Source: JAIOTH01 sp964639335 (GTDB lineage Bacteria > Patescibacteriota > Patescibacteriia > UBA1558 > S5-K13). From it: 30,993 nucleotides of DNA. Position 1 is the stretch's first letter. Each line of letters starts with the position of its first letter. The stretch is taken from NCBI GenBank assembly GCA_964639335.1, contig CAZXCJ010000011.1:1-30993 (forward strand), in the 5' to 3' direction. Positions 15,402 through 22,330 of this stretch are shown piece after piece. Under the pieces are notes generated by a model that searched no databases, was not told where the DNA came from, and saw only the letters and a program-made list of their open reading frames with translations. The position numbers and the translations under genes were made by a program.

Positions 15402-15587
15402 ATGGCTACTAAGGCACAAATAACAAAATCAAACAAGAAGCCCAAATTTTCTACTAGAATAACTAGGAGATGTTGGCGTTGTGGTAGAAGAAGAGGCTAT
15501 ATGAGAGATTTTGGTTTATGTAGGATTTGTTTTAGAGAATTAGCTAGTAAAGGTGAAATGCCAGGAATTAGTAAATCAAGTTGGTAG
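15402..15587 (+). CDS. rpsN: 30S ribosomal protein S14, zinc-binding type
   Basis: Head protein of the small subunit; 61 residues, the short zinc form (type Z). Four cysteines C24, C27, C40 and C43 (CWRCGRRRG...CRICF) bind zinc. The C-terminus FRELASKGEMPGISKSSW is typical. Starts 2 nt after rplE. Confidence 0.98.
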   Translation: MATKAQITKSNKKPKFSTRITRRCWRCGRRRGYMRDFGLCRICFRELASKGEMPGISKSSW

Positions 15588-15686
15588 ATAAATTGCTAAA
15601 TGGTTATATTACTAAATTGCTGAATTCAATATTTATCTTGACAATATAACAATTTAACATTTTAACAATATAACAATATAAAATAT
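15588..15686. repeat. AT-rich inverted repeat (repeat C) between rpsN and rpsH
   Basis: The left arm AAATTGCTAAATGGTTATAT and the right arm AATATAACAATTTAACATTT pair imperfectly around a short centre containing a chance TTGACA. The whole gap is repeat and ends at the rpsH ATG. Confidence 0.65.
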
Positions 15687-16082
15687 ATGATGACAGATAC
15701 AATAGCAGATATGTTAACTAGGATAAGAAATGCTCAGGCTGTTTCTAAAGAAGAGTTGTTTTTTCCGTTTTCAAAAATTAAATATGAAATTTCAAAACTT
15801 TTAGCCAGGGAAGAGTATATTAATGGTACGGAAAAAATTAAAAATGGCGGATTTGATCAGATAAAAATAGTTTTAAAATATAAAGAAGACGGTAAACCGT
15901 TTATTGAACATATTAAGAAAATTAGTAAGCCTGGGCAGAGAATATATGTGGGTCGGAATGAAATTCCAAAAGTTTTAAATAATTTTGGCTTAGCCATACT
16001 TTCTACTTCTAGTGGTATAATTACTAACAAAAAAGCTAGAAGAATGAAAGTGGGTGGTGAATTATTATTTGAAATATGGTAA
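15687..16082 (+). CDS. rpsH: 30S ribosomal protein S8
   Basis: Assembly protein of the 16S central domain and, in E. coli, translational repressor of the spc operon; 131 residues. MMTDTIADMLTRIRNAQ, KPGQRIYVGRNEIPKVLNNFGLAILSTSSG and the GGELLFEIW end are diagnostic. Two Met codons stand in tandem at the start; either may be used. Confidence 0.98.
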   Translation: MMTDTIADMLTRIRNAQAVSKEELFFPFSKIKYEISKLLAREEYINGTEKIKNGGFDQIKIVLKYKEDGKPFIEHIKKISKPGQRIYVGRNEIPKVLNNFGLAILSTSSGIITNKKARRMKVGGELLFEIW

Positions 16083-16087
16083 AAATT

Positions 16088-16166
16088 AGTTTGTAGCAAA
16101 TAGTTCGTAGTTTGTAGAAAATTTTTCAAACTACTAACCATAAACCACCAACCACTAACTAAAAAA
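16088..16166. repeat. AT-rich inverted repeat between rpsH and rplF
   Basis: TAGTTTGTAGCAAATAGTTC and TAGTTTGTAGAAAATTTT on the left face AAACTACTAACCA and AACCACTAACT on the right. It fills the gap and ends 3 nt before the rplF ATG. Different sequence from repeats A to C but same layout. Confidence 0.5.
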
Positions 16167-16168
16167 TT

Positions 16169-16717
16169 ATGTCTAGAATAGGAAAACAACCAGTAATTAT
16201 ACCAGAAAATGTACAAGTAGAAATTAAAGATACCTTAATTAAGATTTCTGGTCCTAAGGGAAATTTAGAGAAAGAATTAGTCCCAGGAGTTAAGGTTGTT
16301 AAAAAAGATAAAGAGATTCTAGTCACAGTTCAAAATGAAAACAACAAGGAACAAAGATCTAAATGGGGTTTACAAAGAAGTTTGATAAATTCGATGGTTA
16401 TTGGTGTAGTAGAGGGTTTTTCTAAACAATTAGAGATAAATGGAGTTGGCTACAAGGCCAGTGTTCAAGGTCAAAAATTAGTTTTAAATGTTGGATATTC
16501 TCATACCATAGAATATGATATTAAAGAGGGGATTGAAATTAATATAGAAAAAAATATTGTTACGATTCGTGGCATAGACAAGCAGTTAGTAGGACAAGTT
16601 GCTTCTGAAATCAGAGCTTTTCGCAAGCCAGAGCCCTATAAAGGCAAGGGTATTAAATATGTGGACGAAGTTATTAGAAGAAAAGTTGGCAAGGTCGCCA
16701 AGACTATAACATCATAG
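16169..16717 (+). CDS. rplF: 50S ribosomal protein L6
   Basis: Large-subunit protein near the factor-binding site; 182 residues, normal. MSRIGKQPVIIPENV, ISGPKGNLEKEL, LEINGVGYKASVQG and RKPEPYKGKGIKYVDEVIRRKVGK are conserved. A hairpin follows at 16728-16773. Confidence 0.98.
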   Translation: MSRIGKQPVIIPENVQVEIKDTLIKISGPKGNLEKELVPGVKVVKKDKEILVTVQNENNKEQRSKWGLQRSLINSMVIGVVEGFSKQLEINGVGYKASVQGQKLVLNVGYSHTIEYDIKEGIEINIEKNIVTIRGIDKQLVGQVASEIRAFRKPEPYKGKGIKYVDEVIRRKVGKVAKTITS

Positions 16718-16727
16718 TAGACCCTAT

Positions 16728-16773
16728 ATTAAGAAATGAATTTCGTTAAACAATAGTTGGCACATTTCTTAAT
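16728..16773 (+). other. Hairpin between rplF and rplR
   Basis: ATTAAGAAATG (16728-16738) and its perfect reverse complement (16763-16773) flank a 24-nt loop. No T-run follows. It could be an mRNA processing or regulatory structure, or another repeat family. Confidence 0.6.
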
Positions 16774-16825
16774 GGGATATAATAATAGAATTTTAAATTA
16801 AAATTATAGATAATTATTTAAGAGG

Positions 16826-17179
16826 ATGAATAAAAATAAATTAAAAAAAGATTTAAGAATTAGAAGACATAAGAGAGTTAGGTCAATTATTAAAGGCGAT
16901 TCTAAAAGACCCAGATTGTCTGTTTATTTTAGTTTAAAACATTCTTATGCTCAGTTAATAGACGACGTTAAAGGAAAAACTTTAATTAGTGTTAGTGATA
17001 AGGAATTAAAAAAGAAAGGCAAGAATATGCAGATAGCTGATGAACTAGGGAAGTTAATAGCCAAAAAGGCTTTGGGCAAAAAGATTAAAGAAGTAGTTTT
17101 TGATAGAGGTCATCGCAAATATCATGGTAAGATCAAATCTTTAGCCGATAGTGCTAAAGAAGAAGGGTTAAAATTTTAA
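16826..17179 (+). CDS. rplR: 50S ribosomal protein L18
   Basis: 5S rRNA-binding protein; 117 residues, normal. RIRRHKRVRSIIKGDSKRPRLSVY and the VVFDRGHRKYHGKIKSLADSAKEEGLKF end are conserved. The ATG lies in TTTAAGAGGATGAAT, the start-context repeat also seen at rpsQ and the WecA-like gene. A repeat B copy follows. Confidence 0.98.
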   Translation: MNKNKLKKDLRIRRHKRVRSIIKGDSKRPRLSVYFSLKHSYAQLIDDVKGKTLISVSDKELKKKGKNMQIADELGKLIAKKALGKKIKEVVFDRGHRKYHGKIKSLADSAKEEGLKF

Positions 17180-17180
17180 G

Positions 17181-17335
17181 ATACTAATATACGATGCTAA
17201 TATACTAATGTATACTAATTATACTAATACAATACAAATAAATATTTAATTAAATCGGTAGACCTAAAATTAGTATAATATTCGTATTATTGGTATCAAT
17301 TCGTATATTGGCATTATAAATAATTAGTATAATAT
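17181..17335. repeat. AT-rich long inverted repeat (repeat B, copy 3) between rplR and rpsE
   Basis: The left arm (ATACTAATATACGATGCTAA, TATACTAATTATACTAAT) is mirrored by the right arm (ATTAGTATAATATTCGTATT, ATTGGTATCAATTCGTATAT). It fills the whole gap up to the rpsE ATG. Confidence 0.75.
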
Positions 17336-17337
17336 AT

Positions 17338-17898
17338 ATGAGAGAGAATTATAAAAAAAGAGAGAAACCAGAATTTGAACAAAGATTGGTAGACATTGCT
17401 AGGGTTACTAGGGTAATGGCCGGAGGGAAAAGATTAAGATTTAGGGCCTGTATAGTAATTGGAGACAGCCAAGGAAGAATATCTTGGGGGGTGGCTAAGG
17501 GGGCTGATGTATCTATTGCTATTAATAAAGCCGTTGCTCAAGCTAAAAAGGGTTTGAGAAAATTTAATATAAATGATGGTATTATTCCTCACGAAGTTAA
17601 AGCTAAATTCAAGTCAGCTCAGGTGTTTTTAAAGCCAGCGCCAGAAGGCCGAGGAGTTATTGCTGGGGGAGTTGTTCGTGATGTTTTAGAATTGGCAGGC
17701 ATTAAAGATGTTATTGCTAAGATGTATGGTAGTAAAAATAAAATTAATAATGTTAGGTGTGTTTTTCGGGCATTAGATAAATTGAAAAAAATAGAAAAGA
17801 AAGAGGATTCTTCAAAAGATTTAGAAAAAGACCAAGTTAAAAATCTTAAAGAAGAAACTAAGCAGGAAATTAAAAAGGAAACCAAAAAGAATAAATAA
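17338..17898 (+). CDS. rpsE: 30S ribosomal protein S5 with a C-terminal tail
   Basis: Small-subunit protein important for decoding accuracy and the mRNA entry; 186 residues. FEQRLVDIARVTRVMAGGKRLRFRA, GRISWGVAKGADVSIAINKAV, PAPEGRGVIAGGVVRDVLELAGI and the KMYGSKNKINNV segment are intact. After about 153 a K/E-rich tail (KKIEKKEDSSKDLEKD...) is added. The next gene is rplO: the L30 gene that normally lies between is absent, as reported for CPR bacteria. Confidence 0.98.
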   Translation: MRENYKKREKPEFEQRLVDIARVTRVMAGGKRLRFRACIVIGDSQGRISWGVAKGADVSIAINKAVAQAKKGLRKFNINDGIIPHEVKAKFKSAQVFLKPAPEGRGVIAGGVVRDVLELAGIKDVIAKMYGSKNKINNVRCVFRALDKLKKIEKKEDSSKDLEKDQVKNLKEETKQEIKKETKKNK

Positions 17899-17906
17899 TA
17901 TTTAAA

Positions 17907-17943
17907 TTTGCAACTTGCAACTTTTAACTTTTAACTAATATAT
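17907..17943 (+). repeat. Leader repeat A arm before rplO
   Basis: TTTGCAACTTGCAACTTTTA followed by ACTTTTAACTAATATAT, ending directly at the rplO ATG. No SD. Confidence 0.5.
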
Positions 17944-18501
17944 ATGTTAAGCTTAAGTAATTTACGAATTAATAAAAAAGCTAAAACCAAAAAAAAGCGT
18001 CGAGGACGAGGCAATTCTTCTGGTAAGGGAAATTATTCTGGAAGAGGGATGAAGGGTCAAAGGTCTAGAAGTGGTGGAAAATCAGGATTAAAAAGATTAG
18101 GAATGAAAAAAATCATTGCCCAGTTTCCTAAAAAGAAAGGATTTAATAGACAAAAAGCGATTTTCCAAATTATTAATTTAAATATTTTAGAAAATAATTT
18201 TAAAGAGGGAGAGGAAGCAACTATTAAAAAATTATTTAAGTTAGGTTTGATAGACAATATGAAAGAAAAAGTCAAAATATTAGGCAATGGAGGAATATCT
18301 AAAAAGTTAATTGTTAAAGCCCATGGTTTTTCAAAATCAGCTGAAAAAGCTATAATAAAAGCAGGTGGGGAAGCAATTTTAAGCACCAGAAAAAAGAGAA
18401 ATCAAGAAATTACCTGTCCTCCGAAGTTCAAAGAACGAAGGAGGAAGAAATCAGAAATAAAACTAGTAAAGAGCAAAGAGACAAAAGCTAATAAGAAATA
18501 A
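17944..18501 (+). CDS. rplO: 50S ribosomal protein L15 with a repeat-bearing tail
   Basis: Late-assembly large-subunit protein; 185 residues against about 145. The core MLSLSNLRINKKAKTKKKRRGRGNSSGKGNYSGRGMKGQRSRSGG and the LGNGGISKKLIVKAHGFSKSAEKAIIKAGGEAIL end (to about 150) are conserved. Repeat F (18412-18450) sits in the tail but in another frame than in L3 and L29, here TCPPKFKERRRKK (157-169). That the same DNA is read in two frames shows the DNA, not the peptide, is what spreads. secY starts 2 nt after the stop. Confidence 0.96.
   Translation: MLSLSNLRINKKAKTKKKRRGRGNSSGKGNYSGRGMKGQRSRSGGKSGLKRLGMKKIIAQFPKKKGFNRQKAIFQIINLNILENNFKEGEEATIKKLFKLGLIDNMKEKVKILGNGGISKKLIVKAHGFSKSAEKAIIKAGGEAILSTRKKRNQEITCPPKFKERRRKKSEIKLVKSKETKANKK
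18412..18450 (+). repeat. Repeat F, copy 3: 39-nt palindromic element inside rplO
   Basis: Identical over 39 nt to the rplC and rpmC copies but shifted by one base relative to the reading frame. Confidence 0.93.
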
Positions 18502-18503
18502 AA

Positions 18504-19787
18504 ATGTTATTAACTAAGCTAAAACAAGTTTTTAAAATCAAGACGCTTCGAAATAGTATACTTTTTGTTTTGGCCATGTTATTGATAAGTAGAGTAGCGG
18601 CTCATATCCCTATTCCTGGAATTGAGATTTCGGGTTTGAAAGAATTTTTTGAATCTAATCAGGTTCTGGGTCTTTTAAATATGTTCTCTGGCGGTGGTAT
18701 GAAGAGTTTTTCAATCGTCATGCTTGGCGTTGGACCATATATCACTGCTTCTATTATTATACAGCTCTTGACCATGATTGTGCCGTCCCTAGAGGCCCTC
18801 CAAAAAGAAGGCGATGCTGGACGTCGCAAAATTAATCAGTATACAAAATATTTAACTATTCCCCTATCTTTGGTACAGGGCTATAGTTTAATTACTTTGC
18901 TTCAAAGGCAATCTCAATATGGTATTATTGGCCATTTAAGCATCGTACAATATGCCGTGGCCTTAATAACAATTTGTGCTGGAACGGTGTTTTTAATGTG
19001 GTTAGGCGACCTTATCACTGAAAAAAATATTGGTAATGGCATTTCTTTATTGATATTTGCTGGCATTGTTGCTGGATGGGTTTCTTCATTACAAAGAATG
19101 ATATTTGCCTTTGATCCTTCAAAAGTTTACACTTTTGTTATTTATACTTTAATAGCTTTAGCTACTATAGTAGTAGTAATTATAATTAATGAAGGACAGA
19201 GAAATATTCCGGTATCTTATGCTAGAAGAGTAAGGGGCAATAAAATGTATGGCGGAGTTAATACTCATCTTCCTTTAAAAGTAAATCAGGCCGGAGTTAT
19301 TCCAATTATTTTTGCTATTTCATTAATTCTATTACCACCAATGGTGGCAGGATTTTTTGCTTCAGCCGGTAATCAGATAATAGCTAGTATTGCTAATTGG
19401 ATTGTAAATTTGTTTCAAAATCAAATTTTTTATGGAGTAATTTATTTTGTTTTAGTAGTGGCGTTTACTTATTTTTATACGGCTATTATTTTTCATCCCG
19501 ACCAAATTTCAGAAAATTTGCAAAAACAAGGCGGTTTTATTCCTGGAATTAGGCCAGGGAAACATACAGCCCAATATTTACAGAATATTGTTACTAGAGT
19601 TAATTTTGCGGGGGCTTTGTTTTTAGGAATGATAGCGGTTTTGCCAGTTATAATGCAGGCCTTTACCAAAGGTATTGGTTCTGTAGTTGTTGGTGGAACT
19701 AGTATTTTGATTGTAGTTTCTGTAGTAATTGAAAGCGTTAAACAAATTAATGCTCAGTTGACTATGAGAAATTATGAGGAGCTTTAG
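18504..19787 (+). CDS. secY: Preprotein translocase subunit SecY
   Basis: Channel-forming subunit of the Sec translocon in the inner membrane; 427 residues, full length with ten hydrophobic segments. VAAHIPIPGI (plug region), GVGPYITASIIIQLLTMIVPSLE, KEGDAGRRKINQYTKYLTI, NEGQRNIPVSYARR and the cytosolic C5 loop QKQGGFIPGIRPGKHTAQYL are diagnostic. It starts 2 nt after rplO, so it is the last gene of the spc block, and it ends at a terminator 28 nt downstream. Confidence 0.98.
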   Translation: MLLTKLKQVFKIKTLRNSILFVLAMLLISRVAAHIPIPGIEISGLKEFFESNQVLGLLNMFSGGGMKSFSIVMLGVGPYITASIIIQLLTMIVPSLEALQKEGDAGRRKINQYTKYLTIPLSLVQGYSLITLLQRQSQYGIIGHLSIVQYAVALITICAGTVFLMWLGDLITEKNIGNGISLLIFAGIVAGWVSSLQRMIFAFDPSKVYTFVIYTLIALATIVVVIIINEGQRNIPVSYARRVRGNKMYGGVNTHLPLKVNQAGVIPIIFAISLILLPPMVAGFFASAGNQIIASIANWIVNLFQNQIFYGVIYFVLVVAFTYFYTAIIFHPDQISENLQKQGGFIPGIRPGKHTAQYLQNIVTRVNFAGALFLGMIAVLPVIMQAFTKGIGSVVVGGTSILIVVSVVIESVKQINAQLTMRNYEEL

Positions 19788-19815
19788 ATAGAAGTAAGAA
19801 GTAAGAAGTAAGGGA

Positions 19816-19845
19816 ATCGAACTCGAACTGAGCTCGATTTTTTTT
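19816..19845 (+). terminator. Rho-independent terminator after secY
   Basis: ATCGA-A-CTC (19816-19824) pairs with GAG-C-TCGAT (19830-19838) with one mismatch and a 5-nt loop, followed by a run of eight T. It closes the spc block. Confidence 0.85.
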
Positions 19846-19872
19846 GTTGAGGAGTTGGTTGTATTATAAATA

Positions 19873-19895
19873 ATGTATAATGAATTATGTATTAA
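19873..19895 (+). repeat. 23-bp direct repeat left of adk
   Basis: Identical over 23 nt to 20779-20801 on the other side of adk (begins ATGTATAATGAATTATG). A further leader repeat A arm fills 19974-20013. I see no clear promoter in the 19846-20080 gap, only isolated TATAAT-like boxes such as 19917-19922. Confidence 0.7.
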
Positions 19896-20014
19896 TTTTG
19901 TTGTTTTTAGGCCTATTATAATGTAATATAGATGATAGAAAGGTATGAAAAAAGAAGAAAAGTTTCTAGTTTCTCACCTTTCAACTTTTTACTTTTAACT
20001 TTAAACTAAATTTT

Positions 20015-20041
20015 ATGAAACCCGTAAGATAGTTTGGGTTT
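20015..20041 (+). other. Five-codon mini-ORF in a hairpin before adk
   Basis: ATG AAA CCC GTA AGA TAG (M-K-P-V-R-stop, 20015-20032) directly follows a leader repeat A arm. AAACCC (20018-20023) pairs with GGGTTT (20036-20041). A near twin, M-N-P-V-R-stop, precedes the WecA-like gene at 22331. Confidence 0.4.
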
Positions 20042-20080
20042 TAAGAGAGATTATATTAATTTGATAAAAATATTGATATT

Positions 20081-20773
20081 ATGAAAAATGATTTTAAAAA
20101 AAAGTTATCTAATGGGTTGAACATTATTTTTTTAGGTATGCCAGGGAGCGGCAAAGGAACACAAGCCGAATTTTTGGCTAAAAAATTAAATGTGCCGATT
20201 ATTTCTACAGGTAATCTTTTTCGAAAAAATATTAAAGAAGAGACCGAACTTGGTAAAAAAGTAAAAACTATTTTAGAAAAAGGCGATTTAGTGCCCGATG
20301 AAATTACCTTTGCTATGTTAAAGAAAGAATTAGAAAATACTGATATTTCCCAAGGTTTAATTTTAGACGGTTATCCGCGAAGCTTAAAACAGGCCGAATT
20401 GCTAAAAGATATTTTAAATATTGATATAGTTTTAAATATAGAATTATCAGAAGATCAAGTTTTATTACGAATTGGCGGACGCAGAACCTGTAAGTGTGGG
20501 GAAACATATCATATTAAATTTAATCTGCCTAAACAAGCAGGAATTTGTGATAAATGCGGACAAAGATTATATATTAGAGACGATGCCAAAGAAGAAACCA
20601 TTAAAAATAGAATTAAGGTTTATAAAGAACAAACTGATCCTTTAGTTGAATATTACAAAGAAAAGATTATCCCGCAAACGGGATCCCGCTGCGCGGTGAT
20701 TAATATAGACGGTAATCCGTCGATTCCTAAAGTGACGGAAGAAATTTTTAAAGAATTAAGGATTAAGGAATAA
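20081..20773 (+). CDS. adk: Adenylate kinase with a zinc LID and an in-frame hairpin insert
   Basis: Converts ATP and AMP into two ADP in the cytoplasm; 230 residues, slightly long. The P-loop is GMPGSGKGT (19-27), AMP-binding residues lie around STGNLFR and LDGYPRSLKQAE (95-106), and the LID holds C137, C139, C156 and C159 (zinc type, with CKC instead of CxxC as first pair). The closing strand, normally a short 'YYKEKGILI.IDG', here reads IIPQTGSRCAVINIDG: residues 198-205 come from the hairpin DNA at 20671-20697. The insert lies on the surface after the LID/CORE helix, so activity is probably kept. Flanked by 23-bp direct repeats. Confidence 0.96.
   Translation: MKNDFKKKLSNGLNIIFLGMPGSGKGTQAEFLAKKLNVPIISTGNLFRKNIKEETELGKKVKTILEKGDLVPDEITFAMLKKELENTDISQGLILDGYPRSLKQAELLKDILNIDIVLNIELSEDQVLLRIGGRRTCKCGETYHIKFNLPKQAGICDKCGQRLYIRDDAKEETIKNRIKVYKEQTDPLVEYYKEKIIPQTGSRCAVINIDGNPSIPKVTEEIFKELRIKE
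20671..20697 (+). repeat. Repeat G: double hairpin inside adk, in frame
   Basis: CCCG-CAAA-CGGG (20671-20682), the joint AT, then CCGC-TGC-GCGG (20686-20696). The hairpin-GGATCC-hairpin layout is the same as in the aminotransferase insert. Contributes residues PQTGSRCA. Confidence 0.7.
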
Positions 20774-20778
20774 GTATT

Positions 20779-20801
20779 ATGTATAATGAATTATGTATTA
20801 A
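20779..20801 (+). repeat. 23-bp direct repeat right of adk
   Basis: Second copy of the 19873-19895 sequence, 6 nt after the adk stop codon. Confidence 0.7.
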
Positions 20802-20813
20802 GTATTGTGTATT

Positions 20814-20909
20814 ATGGAAATTAGTATTGAAACCAAAGAAGAGATTGAAATGCTGGCCGAAGGCGGGCTTGTCTCGCCACGTCAAACGTGGTCTCGCCGA
20901 AGCAGCTAA
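20814..20909 (+). pseudogene. Truncated, diverged copy of the map 5' end
   Basis: The frame reads MEISIETKEEIEMLAEGG, matching the start of the downstream Map (MAITIKTEEEIKILSEGG) in 11 of 18 residues, then switches to LVSPRQTWSRRSS and stops. The switch point is a GC-rich hairpin (CCACGT-CAA-ACGTGG, 20877-20891). It looks like the remnant of a second map gene, or an old map start displaced by a repeat insertion. The two copies differ at many silent sites, so it is not a fresh duplication. Confidence 0.6.
20868..20905 (+). repeat. GC-rich hairpin at the break of the map remnant
   Basis: CTCGCCACGT-CAA-ACGTGGTCTCGCCGAAGC: a perfect 6-bp stem CCACGT/ACGTGG in a GC-rich patch unlike the AT-rich surroundings, and exactly where similarity to map ends. 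Confidence 0.6.
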
Positions 20910-20933
20910 TTCACAACTAATTAATTTAATAAA

Positions 20934-21740
20934 ATGGCAATAACAATTAAGACAGAAGAGGAGATTAAAATACTTAGCGAAGGCGGACAGATTTTGGCTA
21001 CAGTTTTAAAAGAAGTTGGAGAATATGTGGAAATCGGTCGGACTACTCAAGAATTAGATGATTTAGCAGAAAGATTGATTTTGAAATATGGAGGCCGGCC
21101 ATCTTTTAAGGGTTATGGAGCACAAAATCCATTTCCTGCTACTTTATGTACGTCTATTAATGAGGAAATAGTCCATTGTATTCCGCAAAAAGAGAGAATT
21201 ATTAAAAAGGGTGATATTATCGGTTTAGATATTGGCATGAAGTGGCCTCAAAAAGATGCCTACCCGCGGCAAGCCGCAGGCGCGGCCAGGGGTTTATTTA
21301 CAGACCACGCAATTACAGTTCCGGTGGAAGGAGTAAGCGCAGAGGTTATGGATTTAATAGAAACCACTCAGGGTGCCTTGAATAAAGCTATTAGCGAATT
21401 AAAACCAGATATGTATGTAGGAGAGATCGGTTGTATTATTGAAGATTATGTTCAATCCCGTGGAAATTATGGAATTGTGCAGGATTTAGTCGGGCACGGG
21501 GTGGGCTATAAAGTTCACGAAGAACCGCGAATATATAATTTTAGGTCTAGTGAAAAAGGCGAAAAAATAAAACCTGGTATGGTTTTTGCCATTGAACCAA
21601 TGATTAATTTAGGTGGTCCAGAAATTAAAGTTAAAGATAGTGGTTGGGATATTATTACTCAGGATGGCTCTATTTCAGCTCATTTTGAACATACTGTGGT
21701 GATAACAAAAGAAGGGTGTAAAGTGTTAACTGTTGTTTAA
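20934..21740 (+). CDS. map: Methionine aminopeptidase type I with an in-frame hairpin insert
   Basis: Removes the N-terminal Met from nascent proteins using two divalent metals; 268 residues. Substrate His and metal ligands are visible: first Asp at 99 in GLDIG, second Asp at 124 in LFTDHAITV, His in VGHGVGYKVHEEP, Glu in FAIEPM and Glu in HFEHTVVIT. Between the two Asp ligands the chain carries AYPRQAAGAAR (109-119), encoded by GC-rich palindromic DNA and absent from ordinary type I enzymes, where this is a short beta turn. All ligands remain, so it is probably active. The start at 20934 is chosen for the MAITIKTEEEIKIL N-terminus. Confidence 0.96.
   Translation: MAITIKTEEEIKILSEGGQILATVLKEVGEYVEIGRTTQELDDLAERLILKYGGRPSFKGYGAQNPFPATLCTSINEEIVHCIPQKERIIKKGDIIGLDIGMKWPQKDAYPRQAAGAARGLFTDHAITVPVEGVSAEVMDLIETTQGALNKAISELKPDMYVGEIGCIIEDYVQSRGNYGIVQDLVGHGVGYKVHEEPRIYNFRSSEKGEKIKPGMVFAIEPMINLGGPEIKVKDSGWDIITQDGSISAHFEHTVVITKEGCKVLTVV
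21258..21290 (+). repeat. Repeat element of 33 nt inside map, in frame
   Basis: Contains CTACCCGCGG, GCGGC-AA-GCCGC, CGCG and CCAGG. CCT/AGG and CCGCG/CGCGG can pair around the centre. The reverse complement of 30826-30858, an intergenic element before dnaB, shares CTACCCGCGG, CGCG and CCAGGG in the same order, so the same family is found both inside and outside genes. Confidence 0.7.
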
Positions 21741-21821
21741 TTTCTAATTTTGAATTTTGATTGAATCTTTAGTTTCGAATTTAAAAATTAATCATTCGAA
21801 ATTCAATCGAAATTTGAAATT

Positions 21822-21863
21822 CCTGCCTGCGCGTAGCTGAAGCTACGCTTCGGCGAAGGCAGG
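21822..21863 (+). repeat. Repeat E, copy 1: GC-rich hairpin element before ruvX
   Basis: 42 nt. Outer stem CCTGCCT/AGGCAGG, inner stem GCGTAGC-TGAA-GCTACGC, then CGC-TTCG-GCG, a canonical UUCG tetraloop. The remaining gap 21741-21886 is an AT-rich inverted repeat (TTTGATTGAAT / ATTCAATCGAAA) into which E appears inserted. Confidence 0.85.
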
Positions 21864-21886
21864 CATAATTCAAAATTTTTAACATT

Positions 21887-22270
21887 ATGCGTTTTTTAGG
21901 AATAGATCATGGTGATAGTAAAATTGGGTTGGCCTTGGGAGACGATGAGGTCAAGTTGGCTTTGCCCTTTAAAATTGTCAAAACTAAAGATTTTTTTCAA
22001 GAAATAAAAAATATTATTAAAGAAGAAGGCATTGATGAGATAGTTTTGGGCTTGCCTAAAAATTTAAACAATGAAGAAACTCAACAGACCCATAAGGTTT
22101 ATAATTTTTTAAACGAGTTGAGAAAAGTAATTCATTTACCTATTCATTTAGAAGATGAAAGAAGAACTTCCATTATGGCCAAAAATTTAAAAAGAGATCG
22201 CAAACAAGACGAAGATGATTCAGCCGCGGCTATAATTTTAGATTCATTTTTAAAAAGAAGTCATAATTAA
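21887..22270 (+). CDS. ruvX: Holliday junction resolvase-like / pre-16S rRNA nuclease YqgF
   Basis: RNase H-fold nuclease; in E. coli YqgF matures the 5' end of 16S rRNA. 127 residues, normal. The three acidic sites are visible: Asp7 in MRFLGIDHGDSKIGLA, the Glu of LEDERRTS and the Asp pair in DEDDSAAAIILDSFL. The core strand IVLGLPKNLN is typical. The gene follows map after a repeat-filled gap. Position after translation genes fits an rRNA role. Confidence 0.94.
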   Translation: MRFLGIDHGDSKIGLALGDDEVKLALPFKIVKTKDFFQEIKNIIKEEGIDEIVLGLPKNLNNEETQQTHKVYNFLNELRKVIHLPIHLEDERRTSIMAKNLKRDRKQDEDDSAAAIILDSFLKRSHN

Positions 22271-22330
22271 ATTGTTATATTGCTAAATTGCTAAACTGTT
22301 TAAATTTTAAATTGAAAATTAATATAGGTT

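Noticed and set aside
15640..15645. TTGACA before rpsH as a promoter
   Set aside because: No -10 box at suitable distance that is not part of the repeat arm; likely chance within repeat C.
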